A stretch of DNA of 64,000 bases from Barnesiella intestinihominis YIT 11860. GTDB taxonomy: Bacteria > Bacteroidota > Bacteroidia > Bacteroidales > Barnesiellaceae. The notes under the pieces were generated by a model. It searched no databases, was not told the origin of the DNA, and worked only from the letters and a program-made list of their open reading frames with translations. The stretch covers positions 805,681-869,680 of the forward strand of contig NZ_JH815204.1 in assembly GCF_000296465.1 (NCBI RefSeq). Reading direction: 5' to 3'. The first letter of the stretch is position 1, and each line of letters begins with the position of its first letter. Of the stretch, positions 19,021 through 27,205 are shown piece after piece. The position numbers and the translations under genes are program-made.

Positions 19021-19295
19021 ACAAATATAGCGAAAGGTGATTGCAAAGGCAAACGGAAATCACATTTCCGAATGGGCTATGCCGAACCGTATCCTATATT
19101 CTACAAATATAGCGAAAGTCGAAAGCAAAAAAGTTAAGCTCGCTTAGGCCTTTTGATAAGACTCATCTTAGAAGCTGTTTTAAATTTATTGAGAAATAAT
19201 ATTATCATTGCAAGCAGGTATGTTCCGGCCATGTTGAGCCCCTGTCTCGGAATAAATTTAAAACAGCTTCTTATATTCCATAAATATAACAAAAG
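19021..19295 (+). repeat. three dispersed copies of a 16-bp motif
   Basis: ACAAATATAGCGAAAG occurs exactly at 19021-19036 and 19103-19118. A diverged third copy, ATAAATATAACAAAAG, is at 19280-19295. Each is preceded by T-rich sequence and followed by an A- and G-rich tail. Two copies lie left of the MITE-like element and one touches its right side. Confidence 0.7.
19171..19270. mobile_element. MITE-like element, 100 bp
   Basis: Two perfect 20-base terminal inverted repeats (19171-19190 and 19251-19270) enclose 60 bases. The ends start GAAGCTGTTTTAAA. The trinucleotide TTA flanks both sides (19168-19170 and 19271-19273), as a 3-bp TNA target duplication would, which is the habit of some IS5-group elements. 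There is no coding capacity, so movement would need a transposase elsewhere. An alternative reading is a large regulatory hairpin. Confidence 0.65.
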
Positions 19296-19352
19296 ATAAA
19301 TGTAGTGTCAAATTTTCAAATTCGGCTCTACCGGCCTACTTCCTCGAATCAA

Positions 19353-20114
19353 TCACTCGGTTTTTCCCGCCAATTTTTTACGTTTTCGCTTGCGATTCCA
19401 CTCTTGATAAAGCAATTTAGGCAGAGAGTACACAATCATCGAGCAACGCCCTATTTGCTTTTTCGGTTCGCAATAAATTCGGTGCAAAAATTCCAAATGA
19501 GCCCGCACCATCCAATAAGGAGCCCTGTTCACATCGGTTCCGCTATAAAATTTGAATGCCGCTCCCACAGCGATCATCACCCCTCGTTTCAAATAGGGTT
19601 TTAATTTGCTCATAAATATCTCTTGCTTGGGAGCACCCAATGCAATCCAAATAATCTCGGAGCCATCTTTTTCCAACATCTCGGCAATAGCCGGATAGTC
19701 AAACTCTTCAACTCTCTTATAAGGTAATGAGTAAAACCACATGTTTGCAATTCGTGGATCTATCTCCGACAAGTTATTTTGCAGCCCGTTTAAAGTCGCT
19801 TGCGTCGTTCCAAGAAAAGCCATTTTATATCGCTTCATATGGACAATATCCATAAAAATCTCGCTTCCGCAATACTGGTGACGTTCTATACCATAAATCC
19901 ATCGCAAATACAAGGGTACATAACCACTATCACAAATAGAGAACATCGCTCCATCTACAACCTGTCTGTAATCCGGGTCCCGGTTTACCGTACTTAAAAT
20001 AACCCCGTCCGAGACACATATATATCCCGGCTTCCCCAATAACAACGCTTCGTCGATAGCCTGTAAAACAGCTCGTTTATCAAACTCATACCTGATATTG
20101 AAATAATTCTCCAT
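19353..20114 (-). CDS. WecG/TagA/CpsF-family glycosyltransferase
   Basis: 253 residues. The family core is visible: ICVSDGVILSTVNRDPDY at the start, the acidic ICDSGYVPLYL region, and the signature SEIIWIALGAPKQEIFM at about residues 149-166, followed by VGAAFKFYSGTDVNRAPYW. These GT26 enzymes add the second sugar, usually a ManNAc-type residue, onto a lipid-linked first sugar. That fits the WecA-like initiator at 37296. The very basic C-terminus (NRKRKRKKLAGK) may touch the membrane. Gaps of over 300 bases on both sides leave its operon membership open. Confidence 0.9.
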   Translation of the reverse strand: MENYFNIRYEFDKRAVLQAIDEALLLGKPGYICVSDGVILSTVNRDPDYRQVVDGAMFSICDSGYVPLYLRWIYGIERHQYCGSEIFMDIVHMKRYKMAFLGTTQATLNGLQNNLSEIDPRIANMWFYSLPYKRVEEFDYPAIAEMLEKDGSEIIWIALGAPKQEIFMSKLKPYLKRGVMIAVGAAFKFYSGTDVNRAPYWMVRAHLEFLHRIYCEPKKQIGRCSMIVYSLPKLLYQEWNRKRKRKKLAGKTE

Positions 20115-20458
20115 AAAAATTGATATATAAAGTGACTGTCGGAACTCCCCTATCCCGACTATAAAACAATCTTACCCGCTTGTTTGATTTCAGACCGAGC
20201 CCATCGATGACTTATTTACTCGGTTTGTAAATGTATTACTCTACTTGAAATATAATCCCTCGTTATTCCCTATCTACTCCACCGTTCCGAATCTTTTTCA
20301 CACCATTCTCCCCTCCCAAACACGGGAATCACAGAAGCAGAGAAATATTTACTGAAATACAATCTACGACAATATGCCTCTTGCTTACGATTCAAAAGTC
20401 CCGGCTTCTCGTAATTTCACTAAGAAGAAAATAGAAAAAATTAAAACTGTACAAATTT
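20115..20458. other. 344-bp intergenic region
   Basis: I see no gene, no TAnnTTTG element on the minus strand and no clear terminator. Only a 6-bp dyad (ACCGAG and CTCGGT around 20193-20225) stands out, and it could be chance. Confidence 0.5.
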
Positions 20459-21520
20459 TTACATCAACCTTTTCACCAAACAGAATGTACCCTCTTTCAC
20501 CCAAGCCAATAAGAATGAGCTAATAAACAATATGGGAACAATAACAAAGAAATAGATCCCAAATTGCGACTGATTCACAAAATAGTGTTCCATGAAATAG
20601 GGATAAACCATTGCGTCGAACAGATAACAACATAGATACATATCGAGAGACAAAAGCGAAATCTTTGTCAAACTTTTACGCAATACCGGTAATTTGAAAT
20701 CGGTCTGATAAAACAGCAGAAAAAATGCCAAAGCAATAACCGTTCCAAATACACCCCACGGGCCTCCCGCAATTTGAATAAGCGTATGATTATGTACGAA
20801 CAATGAATTAAATACAGGATTTATCAGGCACAATAACAAAATCACAATCCACAACTTCCAACTTTCAAACCGTGGTTTATACTCATGAATATAAGAGCCG
20901 GCAAAGAAAAATGTCAACGGATAGCACGAAGCCCAGAATCCAGGAACCAAATGTAGCCCATACCGATTCAACAAATCGGGCAATGCCGTCATCGCATACA
21001 ATGTCAATATCAAAATCTGTTTCTGCCACCGAGTAGGTATTGCTTTATACAACATATTCAAGAACGGTGTCAAGAGGAACAATCCTATCCACATCTCGAT
21101 ATACCATGCATATGGTATAGCCGAAAAATCGAATATCTTCAAAATCCATTTTGCCCAAGTCAAATCCTCTTGTAAATAATATTTACGAAACAAAATCGTA
21201 AGGAGCGAAAACAGAAAATAAGAAGCCAGTACCCGAATACAGCCTTTATAATACCGTTTCGATACCGTTTTATTGATATTCAAATAACCGGTCAACAGAA
21301 GAAATAACGGAACTCCCGTCATAAATAACGGAATGGACATTGCCTGCAAAAACATCGAAAAGCCTCCAAAATCTGTATTTTTAAATGGAGTATTCAAGAC
21401 AAAAAAATGGCCTGCTATCACAAATAATATCGCACAGCTTCGAACTAAATCCAGCCCTATTATTCGATTTTGGCACGATTTTTGCCCCCCCCCTAAATTA
21501 TTCTTGCATAATTGTTTCAT
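20459..21520 (-). CDS. acyltransferase-3 family membrane protein with a poly-G tract in its 5' end
   Basis: 353 residues in the present frame. Ten or so membrane helices and the opening RIIGLDLVRSCAILFVIAGHFF mark an acyltransferase-3 protein, the family that O-acetylates cell-surface sugars. The conserved part begins only at about residue 19; the first 18 residues are encoded by the repeat at 21467-21513. Codons 10-12 are GGG GGG GGG (poly-C 21485-21493 on the plus strand). Gain or loss of one G would frameshift everything after residue 12. At nine Gs the gene is in frame. It follows the other acyltransferase by 18 bases. Confidence 0.88.
   Translation of the reverse strand: MKQLCKNNLGGGQKSCQNRIIGLDLVRSCAILFVIAGHFFVLNTPFKNTDFGGFSMFLQAMSIPLFMTGVPLFLLLTGYLNINKTVSKRYYKGCIRVLASYFLFSLLTILFRKYYLQEDLTWAKWILKIFDFSAIPYAWYIEMWIGLFLLTPFLNMLYKAIPTRWQKQILILTLYAMTALPDLLNRYGLHLVPGFWASCYPLTFFFAGSYIHEYKPRFESWKLWIVILLLCLINPVFNSLFVHNHTLIQIAGGPWGVFGTVIALAFFLLFYQTDFKLPVLRKSLTKISLLSLDMYLCCYLFDAMVYPYFMEHYFVNQSQFGIYFFVIVPILFISSFLLAWVKEGTFCLVKRLM
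21467..21513 (-). repeat. 47-bp repeat with G9 tract, copy 1
   Basis: This copy lies inside the start of the acyltransferase gene 20459-21520. It differs from copy 2 (22592-22638) at one base of 47 and has the same nine-base homopolymer (21485-21493). In this copy the reading frame from ATG 21520 passes through the tract without a stop. Confidence 0.9.
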
Positions 21521-21538
21521 ATTAAATTCAATATTTTT

Positions 21539-22564
21539 TCAACCAATCCAATTATCAATCTTTGTAACTAATTTATTTGTATACCCATCCCAATTGATTT
21601 TAAGAATCAAGCGCTCTATTGGATTGGTAATAAACATCCGTAACTTATCTATTAAAATACAGGCCACCATAATAATCAAGGCCAAAAACAATAAATTTAT
21701 AAATAATATATAATTACTATCAGCCATATTACTTAACGAATTTATATAATTATATAATTTACAAGAAATGTAATTATGCTCATGTATCAAATAGATTGAT
21801 AAAGCAGACGAAGCCATCCAGTTCACATAACAGTTTTTAAATGTTAGACTTCTAAACAATAGAAAAAAAGCAATAGCAGCTGAAATAACAAATGGACTAT
21901 TATAAGGAAAGCACAATAAAGAAACCCATTTTACATTGATATTCATCAGTAAAATGCTTATTCCAATAAGAGAAATTACAGCTACATTCATTAAATATAA
22001 TGCAATGCTAAACCGTATTTTAATAAATCCAATATACAAGGCAACAAATCGTCCTATAAAATAAAGGAAAATAAAATTCATCACATTATATCCATCTTGA
22101 TTAATACTTCCTTTCCATAAATATCCGAAATAAAAAGTCAAAATTGAACCGATCAACAATAAAGCAATAAATACTTTCCTATTTTTAGAAATTGAATCAA
22201 TCACAATATTCAATATCGGAGACAGAATAAACAAATAAACATAACATTGTATAAACCACCATTTAGAATTGGAAAAGACTAAAAATGAAAAGAGAAATTC
22301 TTTTATAGAAAATTGGCCTGTTTCATAAAATGAAAATAAGGTTAAAAACACACTATAAAAGGCACACAATACATACAAATGAATAAAACCTTTCCACTTC
22401 GCTTTTATTCCAAAATATCCAGATATTAAAACAAAACAATCAACAGCAATTACCAAAAAACTATTCATTATTGTTAACCATACAGATGGAGCAGTAACAA
22501 ACTCCGACCCATGAACAATAAAATGATGCAACAAAATGAACAGCATACATACCAATCGTAACAA
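21539..22564 (-). CDS. acyltransferase-3 family membrane protein, apparently switched off by its poly-G tract
   Basis: The drawn frame starts at a TTG (22564), but family similarity extends further upstream: the codons before it read DSNIELLRLVCMLFILLHHF, the normal start of an acyltransferase-3. That frame stays open back through the G9 tract (22610-22618) to the stop codon of the previous gene, with no in-frame ATG. The best start, ATG 22634-22632, lies 2 bases after the upstream stop but is out of frame, ending after 14 codons. With 8 or 11 Gs it would read straight into the gene. The body has about ten membrane helices and is AT-rich. Confidence 0.8.
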   Translation of the reverse strand: MLRLVCMLFILLHHFIVHGSEFVTAPSVWLTIMNSFLVIAVDCFVLISGYFGIKAKWKGFIHLYVLCAFYSVFLTLFSFYETGQFSIKEFLFSFLVFSNSKWWFIQCYVYLFILSPILNIVIDSISKNRKVFIALLLIGSILTFYFGYLWKGSINQDGYNVMNFIFLYFIGRFVALYIGFIKIRFSIALYLMNVAVISLIGISILLMNINVKWVSLLCFPYNSPFVISAAIAFFLLFRSLTFKNCYVNWMASSALSIYLIHEHNYISCKLYNYINSLSNMADSNYILFINLLFLALIIMVACILIDKLRMFITNPIERLILKINWDGYTNKLVTKIDNWIG

Positions 22565-22591
22565 TTCTATATTAGAATCTCTCCCTAAATT

Positions 22592-22638
22592 ATTTTGGCA
22601 CGATTTTTGCCCCCCCCCTAAATTGTTCTTGCATAATT
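22592..22638 (-). repeat. 47-bp repeat with G9 tract, copy 2
   Basis: This copy sits between the stop codon of the upstream glycosyltransferase and the conserved start of the second acyltransferase. It contains ATG 22634-22632 and nine Gs (22610-22618). A further partial copy of the AATTTAGGG part lies just downstream (about 22583-22593). Confidence 0.9.
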
Positions 22639-23794
22639 ACTCTTTTATTAATTTTTGAAATAGATTATCCCATTTTTGATAAATTACTTCCGACGAATAT
22701 TCCCGTTTCAGTTTCTCGAAAGCCTTCTCACCCAATCGGGCAATCTCGTCGGGACGGTTCCACAACGATACCACTTTTCGCTCCAAATCATCTAGATTAT
22801 TAGGCTCGAACAAGTCTCCTATCGCCTGCTCTCCCCGACCGATAATCTCGGTAAAACCACCATGAGCCGGCCCGATAGTAGGTTTACCGTAACAAGCAGC
22901 TTCAAGAATAGCCATAGGGAACCCCTCGTAACAGCGACTGGGCATCACGACAAAACGGGAATGACAAATAAAGTCCGAAAGCTCTTCCTGCTGTAAATAT
23001 CCCATGAACTCGACATTACCGGGAATCTCCATATCGCTTTGTTCCCGCTTAGCCCCGGCAAATCGAAACGGAATAGACGGGTTTCTGCGAGCTACTTCTA
23101 TCAATAAGTCGTATCCTTTTTCATAACTCAATCGCCCGATGTACGCCACATAATTACCCCCGGTTAAATCATACGAGGCCGGAGCATCGATACCATTCGG
23201 AATAACCGTTACCCTTTCGGCTTCATATCCGGCAGCGATCAACTTCTGTCGTTGAAAATCGGTAATGCAAGCAAACGCAGCTACATTCTTTCGATAAGCA
23301 CCTGTCCAACGGGCATATACATTGCGAAGGGTATATCCAATCGATTTTAATCGACTACATTCGCAGTTATATCGTACACAACTCCACTCATTACCTCGCT
23401 CCAAACACACTTCACACGGCAAACCATCACGCATAAATAATCCCGTGGGACAAATCAATCGGAAATTATGTATAGTCATAACGATCGGAACTCCGGCCTT
23501 TTTACACTCGAAAAGTGCAGCCGGACTGATAAACGGATACAGATTGTGCACACTCACAATATCGGGACGTTCCCGTCGCAAGGCATCCCGCATACCTCGC
23601 ACTCCGGACGATGAATAAATCCCCGACAAGAATCCCTTTATCTTCCCAACGGCCGATTCTCTTACCCCCTCGGTTGTCCGGCGATAAAACGCCACCTCAT
23701 GACCGTGAGACATAAGCATGTCTGCCATCTTATCGACAACAGCCTCTTCCCCGCTATACTTCCCATAATTATTATGGACAATAAGGATTTTCAT
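22637..23794 (-). CDS. glycosyltransferase family 4 protein
   Basis: 385 residues from ATG 23794 (MKILIVHNNYG); the longer frame to a TTG at 23821 adds hydrophobic residues not expected in this family. It is a GT-B fold retaining transferase: an N-terminal domain with the GEEAVVDKMADML helix, a Cys-rich insert (CEVCLERGNEWSCVRYNCEC) seen in a subset of GT4 proteins, and the C-terminal donor-site motif SRCYEGFPMAILEAACYGKP. The sugar is not predictable. Its base composition is closer to the chromosome than that of its neighbours. The stop codon abuts the poly-G repeat. Confidence 0.9.
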   Translation of the reverse strand: MKILIVHNNYGKYSGEEAVVDKMADMLMSHGHEVAFYRRTTEGVRESAVGKIKGFLSGIYSSSGVRGMRDALRRERPDIVSVHNLYPFISPAALFECKKAGVPIVMTIHNFRLICPTGLFMRDGLPCEVCLERGNEWSCVRYNCECSRLKSIGYTLRNVYARWTGAYRKNVAAFACITDFQRQKLIAAGYEAERVTVIPNGIDAPASYDLTGGNYVAYIGRLSYEKGYDLLIEVARRNPSIPFRFAGAKREQSDMEIPGNVEFMGYLQQEELSDFICHSRFVVMPSRCYEGFPMAILEAACYGKPTIGPAHGGFTEIIGRGEQAIGDLFEPNNLDDLERKVVSLWNRPDEIARLGEKAFEKLKREYSSEVIYQKWDNLFQKLIKE

Positions 23795-23817
23795 AATTAA
23801 TAAGAATATGTAGTCTA

Positions 23818-24921
23818 TCAAGATAGAAATAAAATTTTTTCTTTATAAACTTGGCTTATTCTCTCCCAATTAAATAAATCCCTTTCCTTAAAATTATTTT
23901 CACCCATTTGATAAATCATATTTTGATGAGTATACAAATAATCAAATTTTTCTACCAAATCCTTTTGAGAAGTATATATATAACCATTTACACCATTTTG
24001 TATTATATCATTGGCTATTCCAACGGGGGTTGAAATAACACATCGTCCTAATACAAAAGGTTCAACAATACTCTGTCCAAAAGTCTCACTATTGCTCGAA
24101 ACTATTCCTATATTACTTTTCAAGTACAATAATCGTACATCTTCCTTACAAAGTAAACCCGGGAACTCCACTCGATTTGAAATACCTAATCTTTCTGTTA
24201 AACCTTTCATTTCACTCAATAAATCACCAGCCCCAGGAAGTACTAACTTTGAATCATTATCATTTGTCCGCCTGATATGCTCTGCAAAAGCCCGAATAAT
24301 GATATCTTGATTTTTACCATGTCTAAACTGAGCAGGAAAAATCATTTGCAAACCATTTTGAGGTAACGGACAATAATTTCCTGAGAAAAAAGAAGTAGAT
24401 ACTCCTAACGGCAATAATTCAATTTTATAAGACAATAGCTTAAATTTTTTACGCAAATAGCCACTCATGCAAATTACTTTATCCGCAAAACACAATAATC
24501 CCAATCCAATTATTACTTGTGCTACATAAGATTTCAATAAATGATTATGACGAAATCCATGTAGAGTATATATAATTCGAATTTTTTGCTTAAAGCATAA
24601 TTTGAATTTAACATAAGCCATCAATGCTAACTGCCAATTATTTTGTACATGAACAACTCGTATCTTATTCTTAACCATTATATCAATTAAAGAAATCGCT
24701 AATTCCTTAAATTTTTCATGTCTGTCTAGACCATCAATCCGAAAGATCGGAATAGCCTCTATTTTTATTTTCTCCGACAATCCAGATTCTTGTTCATTTT
24801 CTCCGGCAACAGCACATACTTCAATACCATATCGATAAAGCGCTATCAACTCATCGGCCAAAAGCGTACTTAACCCTATTTTAAAATCTGATGCAAAGAA
24901 CAGCAACTTACTCATAATCAT
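23818..24921 (-). CDS. glycosyltransferase family 4 protein
   Basis: 367 residues. The GT-B fold is recognisable from VHVQNNWQLALMAYVKFK and the HGFRHNHLLKSYVAQV segment in the N-terminal half, and from NSETFGQSIVEPFVLGRCVISTPVG in the donor-binding half. The start overlaps the upstream gene by 14 bases, with a second ATG six bases further in, so translation is probably coupled. The gene is AT-rich like the upstream gene and unlike the downstream one. Donor and acceptor sugars are unknown. Confidence 0.88.
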   Translation of the reverse strand: MIMSKLLFFASDFKIGLSTLLADELIALYRYGIEVCAVAGENEQESGLSEKIKIEAIPIFRIDGLDRHEKFKELAISLIDIMVKNKIRVVHVQNNWQLALMAYVKFKLCFKQKIRIIYTLHGFRHNHLLKSYVAQVIIGLGLLCFADKVICMSGYLRKKFKLLSYKIELLPLGVSTSFFSGNYCPLPQNGLQMIFPAQFRHGKNQDIIIRAFAEHIRRTNDNDSKLVLPGAGDLLSEMKGLTERLGISNRVEFPGLLCKEDVRLLYLKSNIGIVSSNSETFGQSIVEPFVLGRCVISTPVGIANDIIQNGVNGYIYTSQKDLVEKFDYLYTHQNMIYQMGENNFKERDLFNWERISQVYKEKILFLS

Positions 24922-25915
24922 TATTTATAATTTGCTCCAATAATTTTATATTTTTCTCCCAATTATGTTGTTCTTGTACATATCTATATGCAATCAAAGT
25001 TTTTTGACGTATTTCTTGACTATTATTAGCAATATATTTTATAGCGTCCTCACATTCCTGATAATTATGATACGTTAAATAAGCATCTTTAATTGAAGAA
25101 AAAGGATACATATTATGGTCCAAACCCAATACTATTTTTTTATACGCAAATGCGTCTAACACTTTATTCAAAATTCCACATTCCTTACGAACAGTTGTTA
25201 TGTATATATCGATAGAATTAAAAAAATCACATAAATTTTCTACTTCACCCAAAAATATTATCCGATTTCTATCAAAATACTCTTTAACTGTATTATCCGC
25301 ACCTCGGCCTGCAGCTATAACTTTTAACTGAGGATATTTCAATCTTAATTTAGGAAGATAAGATTTTACAAACCAGTCGATTTCAATAAGGGCACCACAC
25401 CCCCAATAATGTAATATTCCTAAAGTATATCCAAATTGCTTCTCCTTTATACAGTCTTCTGACGGAAGTACGACGCCATTCGTTACTGTATAAAAATTTG
25501 CTTTCTTATATTTTCTCTCTAAATATTTTTGATCATGAGAAGATACAACAATAATTTTTTTATATTTTTCAACAATCTTTCTCTCAATAGGTATATATTT
25601 TATTAACCGTAATACATCAAATATACAAGATTTTTTAAAAATAGAACTATATTTCCAACTAAACTTTATAGTACTTTTAAATCCTAAGGTTAATGCATCC
25701 ACCAAAAAAATAGTGTTACAATGTCCCCCTTCCTTCAATAAATTCAACCCGGCAACAATCCCCATTGGTAAAATCCAATCCGATTTATTACACTTCGATA
25801 AATTATCTATAATTTCACAATTAGGGATATATCTTACCATCCTATTTGCAATAATAGAAAAGCCCGGAAATTTTATATTAATTGGGTCTATATATACATA
25901 TAATTTTTTCTTCAT
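24908..25915 (-). CDS. probable GT-B glycosyltransferase
   Basis: 335 residues. Similarity is weaker than for its neighbours, but the layout is that of a GT4-like transferase: a Rossmann-type N-terminal half (KKIIVVSSHDQKYLERKYKKANFYTVTNGVVLP) and a second domain with LKVIAAGRGADN, IIFLGEVENLCDFFNSIDIYITTV and GILNKVLDAFAYKKIV, where the donor-site Glu is expected near EC. It is very AT-rich. It overlaps the next gene by 14 bases and begins one base after the polymerase stop codon. Confidence 0.75.
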   Translation of the reverse strand: MKKKLYVYIDPINIKFPGFSIIANRMVRYIPNCEIIDNLSKCNKSDWILPMGIVAGLNLLKEGGHCNTIFLVDALTLGFKSTIKFSWKYSSIFKKSCIFDVLRLIKYIPIERKIVEKYKKIIVVSSHDQKYLERKYKKANFYTVTNGVVLPSEDCIKEKQFGYTLGILHYWGCGALIEIDWFVKSYLPKLRLKYPQLKVIAAGRGADNTVKEYFDRNRIIFLGEVENLCDFFNSIDIYITTVRKECGILNKVLDAFAYKKIVLGLDHNMYPFSSIKDAYLTYHNYQECEDAIKYIANNSQEIRQKTLIAYRYVQEQHNWEKNIKLLEQIINNDYE

Positions 25916-25916
25916 A

Positions 25917-27203
25917 CTATCTTTCTTTTTTTATAAGTCCTAACATCATTCCATAAAATCCGAACGGATAAGAAAGTGTCGCCATAGAGTAATTGACCAC
26001 ATTATCGGTATACATCGTAAGAGCAACCCCGACTATGCTACTCCCGGCTACGATAGCGCACATCTTTATAGATACATCGGTATACTTTTGATATACAAAA
26101 AAACTATGCACAATAATAGCAAAAACCGCCAACAGATATAATACGACACCTATGATACCACTGTCACAAGACATTTGAACATAATCGTTATGAGGCACTT
26201 TCAAGCCTCCAAACACGAAATTACTATACATATAGTTTTGGACACTTCCTATCCCCGAACCCATCAGTTCTTTTCCATCATAAAACCGACTTTGTAAATC
26301 TTCCCACATAGCAAAACGAGCGTTACTATTAATATCGTCTTTCGAGATTTCGCCCCGCTGCAACTGTTCGATAGATACATTCTCGCTATCCTTAAACATC
26401 TTCTCCCGTACTGAAGGTATAGCAAAAACAGCTACAACAAACAATACCAATACAACAAATATTACGGGTAACGATTTCAACTTGTATTTAAAGAAGAAAA
26501 ATGTCATCAAAGCCAATGTAGTTCCCATAATACTGGTGCGAAACACCCATAAGATACAAGGAAGCATAAACAACACACATAGTAAAAGATTCTTCCTCTT
26601 TTCATCGGTATAATAAAAGAGAGCCAAAGAAAAAATACACATCGATATGTAGTTAATGGCACTTGCTGTACCATACCAAAATACTCCGGGAAAAAGACGA
26701 ACGACATATGGTATAAAAAAAACACCGATAGAGACGAGAGCTACCAACCGAGCTCCTAATCCGGCTTTGAGAAAGACCTCTTTATCCCGCACCGTAGCCG
26801 AGGCAAAAAGCATTATCAACAGAGGATAGAGGTATTTCAAAATTACCCGGAATCCATATCCGGGAGCCGGAGAATAACTCAACCCGATTACTAACCAAAC
26901 AATATATAACAAATAAAATACTATGGCCGGGCTCCATTGCGGAGATCGCTTACAAATAAACAGTCCCACTATGCAAAAGACCTCCAAAACCATCAATCGG
27001 ATAGCCATTAAATCTAATGCTCCGGGAGCCGATAGTGCTAATAATCCGGTAGAAAAAGTCAACACCCAAAACATCTCCGGGCCGTCCATCACCATCTTCT
27101 GCTCCCGATTCAGCGGGTTGACCATCACTCCCCGTTTCATCGTCAAAAACTTCAATCCCAACAAAGTGATAATAAGAAAATATATGTAGTTGAGTAAATA
27201 CAT
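25917..27203 (-). CDS. Wzy-type O-antigen/capsule polymerase, O-antigen ligase family
   Basis: 428 residues with about eleven membrane helices. The long periplasmic loop (roughly residues 280-350) carries the Wzy_C hallmarks GSGIGSVQNYMYSNF and KVPHNDYVQMSCDSG. In a Wzx/Wzy pathway this protein polymerises lipid-linked repeat units on the periplasmic face. A WaaL ligase belongs to the same fold family, but the setting between glycosyltransferases and with wzx, wza and wzc in the locus favours the polymerase. Composition is near the chromosomal average. Confidence 0.85.
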   Translation of the reverse strand: MYLLNYIYFLIITLLGLKFLTMKRGVMVNPLNREQKMVMDGPEMFWVLTFSTGLLALSAPGALDLMAIRLMVLEVFCIVGLFICKRSPQWSPAIVFYLLYIVWLVIGLSYSPAPGYGFRVILKYLYPLLIMLFASATVRDKEVFLKAGLGARLVALVSIGVFFIPYVVRLFPGVFWYGTASAINYISMCIFSLALFYYTDEKRKNLLLCVLFMLPCILWVFRTSIMGTTLALMTFFFFKYKLKSLPVIFVVLVLFVVAVFAIPSVREKMFKDSENVSIEQLQRGEISKDDINSNARFAMWEDLQSRFYDGKELMGSGIGSVQNYMYSNFVFGGLKVPHNDYVQMSCDSGIIGVVLYLLAVFAIIVHSFFVYQKYTDVSIKMCAIVAGSSIVGVALTMYTDNVVNYSMATLSYPFGFYGMMLGLIKKER

Positions 27204-27205
27204 AT

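Larger units (their letters stand above)
18902..19352. other. 451-bp intergenic region rich in repeats
   Basis: No supported gene. It contains three copies of a 16-bp motif, a small dyad (19054-19070, 7-bp arms around CAC) and the 100-bp element at 19171-19270, annotated separately. It separates gmd-fcl from the WecG-type gene. Confidence 0.7.

Noticed and set aside
19171-19270. Inverted repeat read as a Rho-independent terminator
   Set aside because: The 60-base spacer is too long and no T run follows either arm; the TTA flanks favour a MITE.
22610-22618. Out-of-frame G9 tract as a plain sequencing error
   Set aside because: Possible, but the other copy has the same length and is in frame, and both sit in the same 47-bp module, so length variation is the more useful hypothesis. 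Reads are needed to decide.
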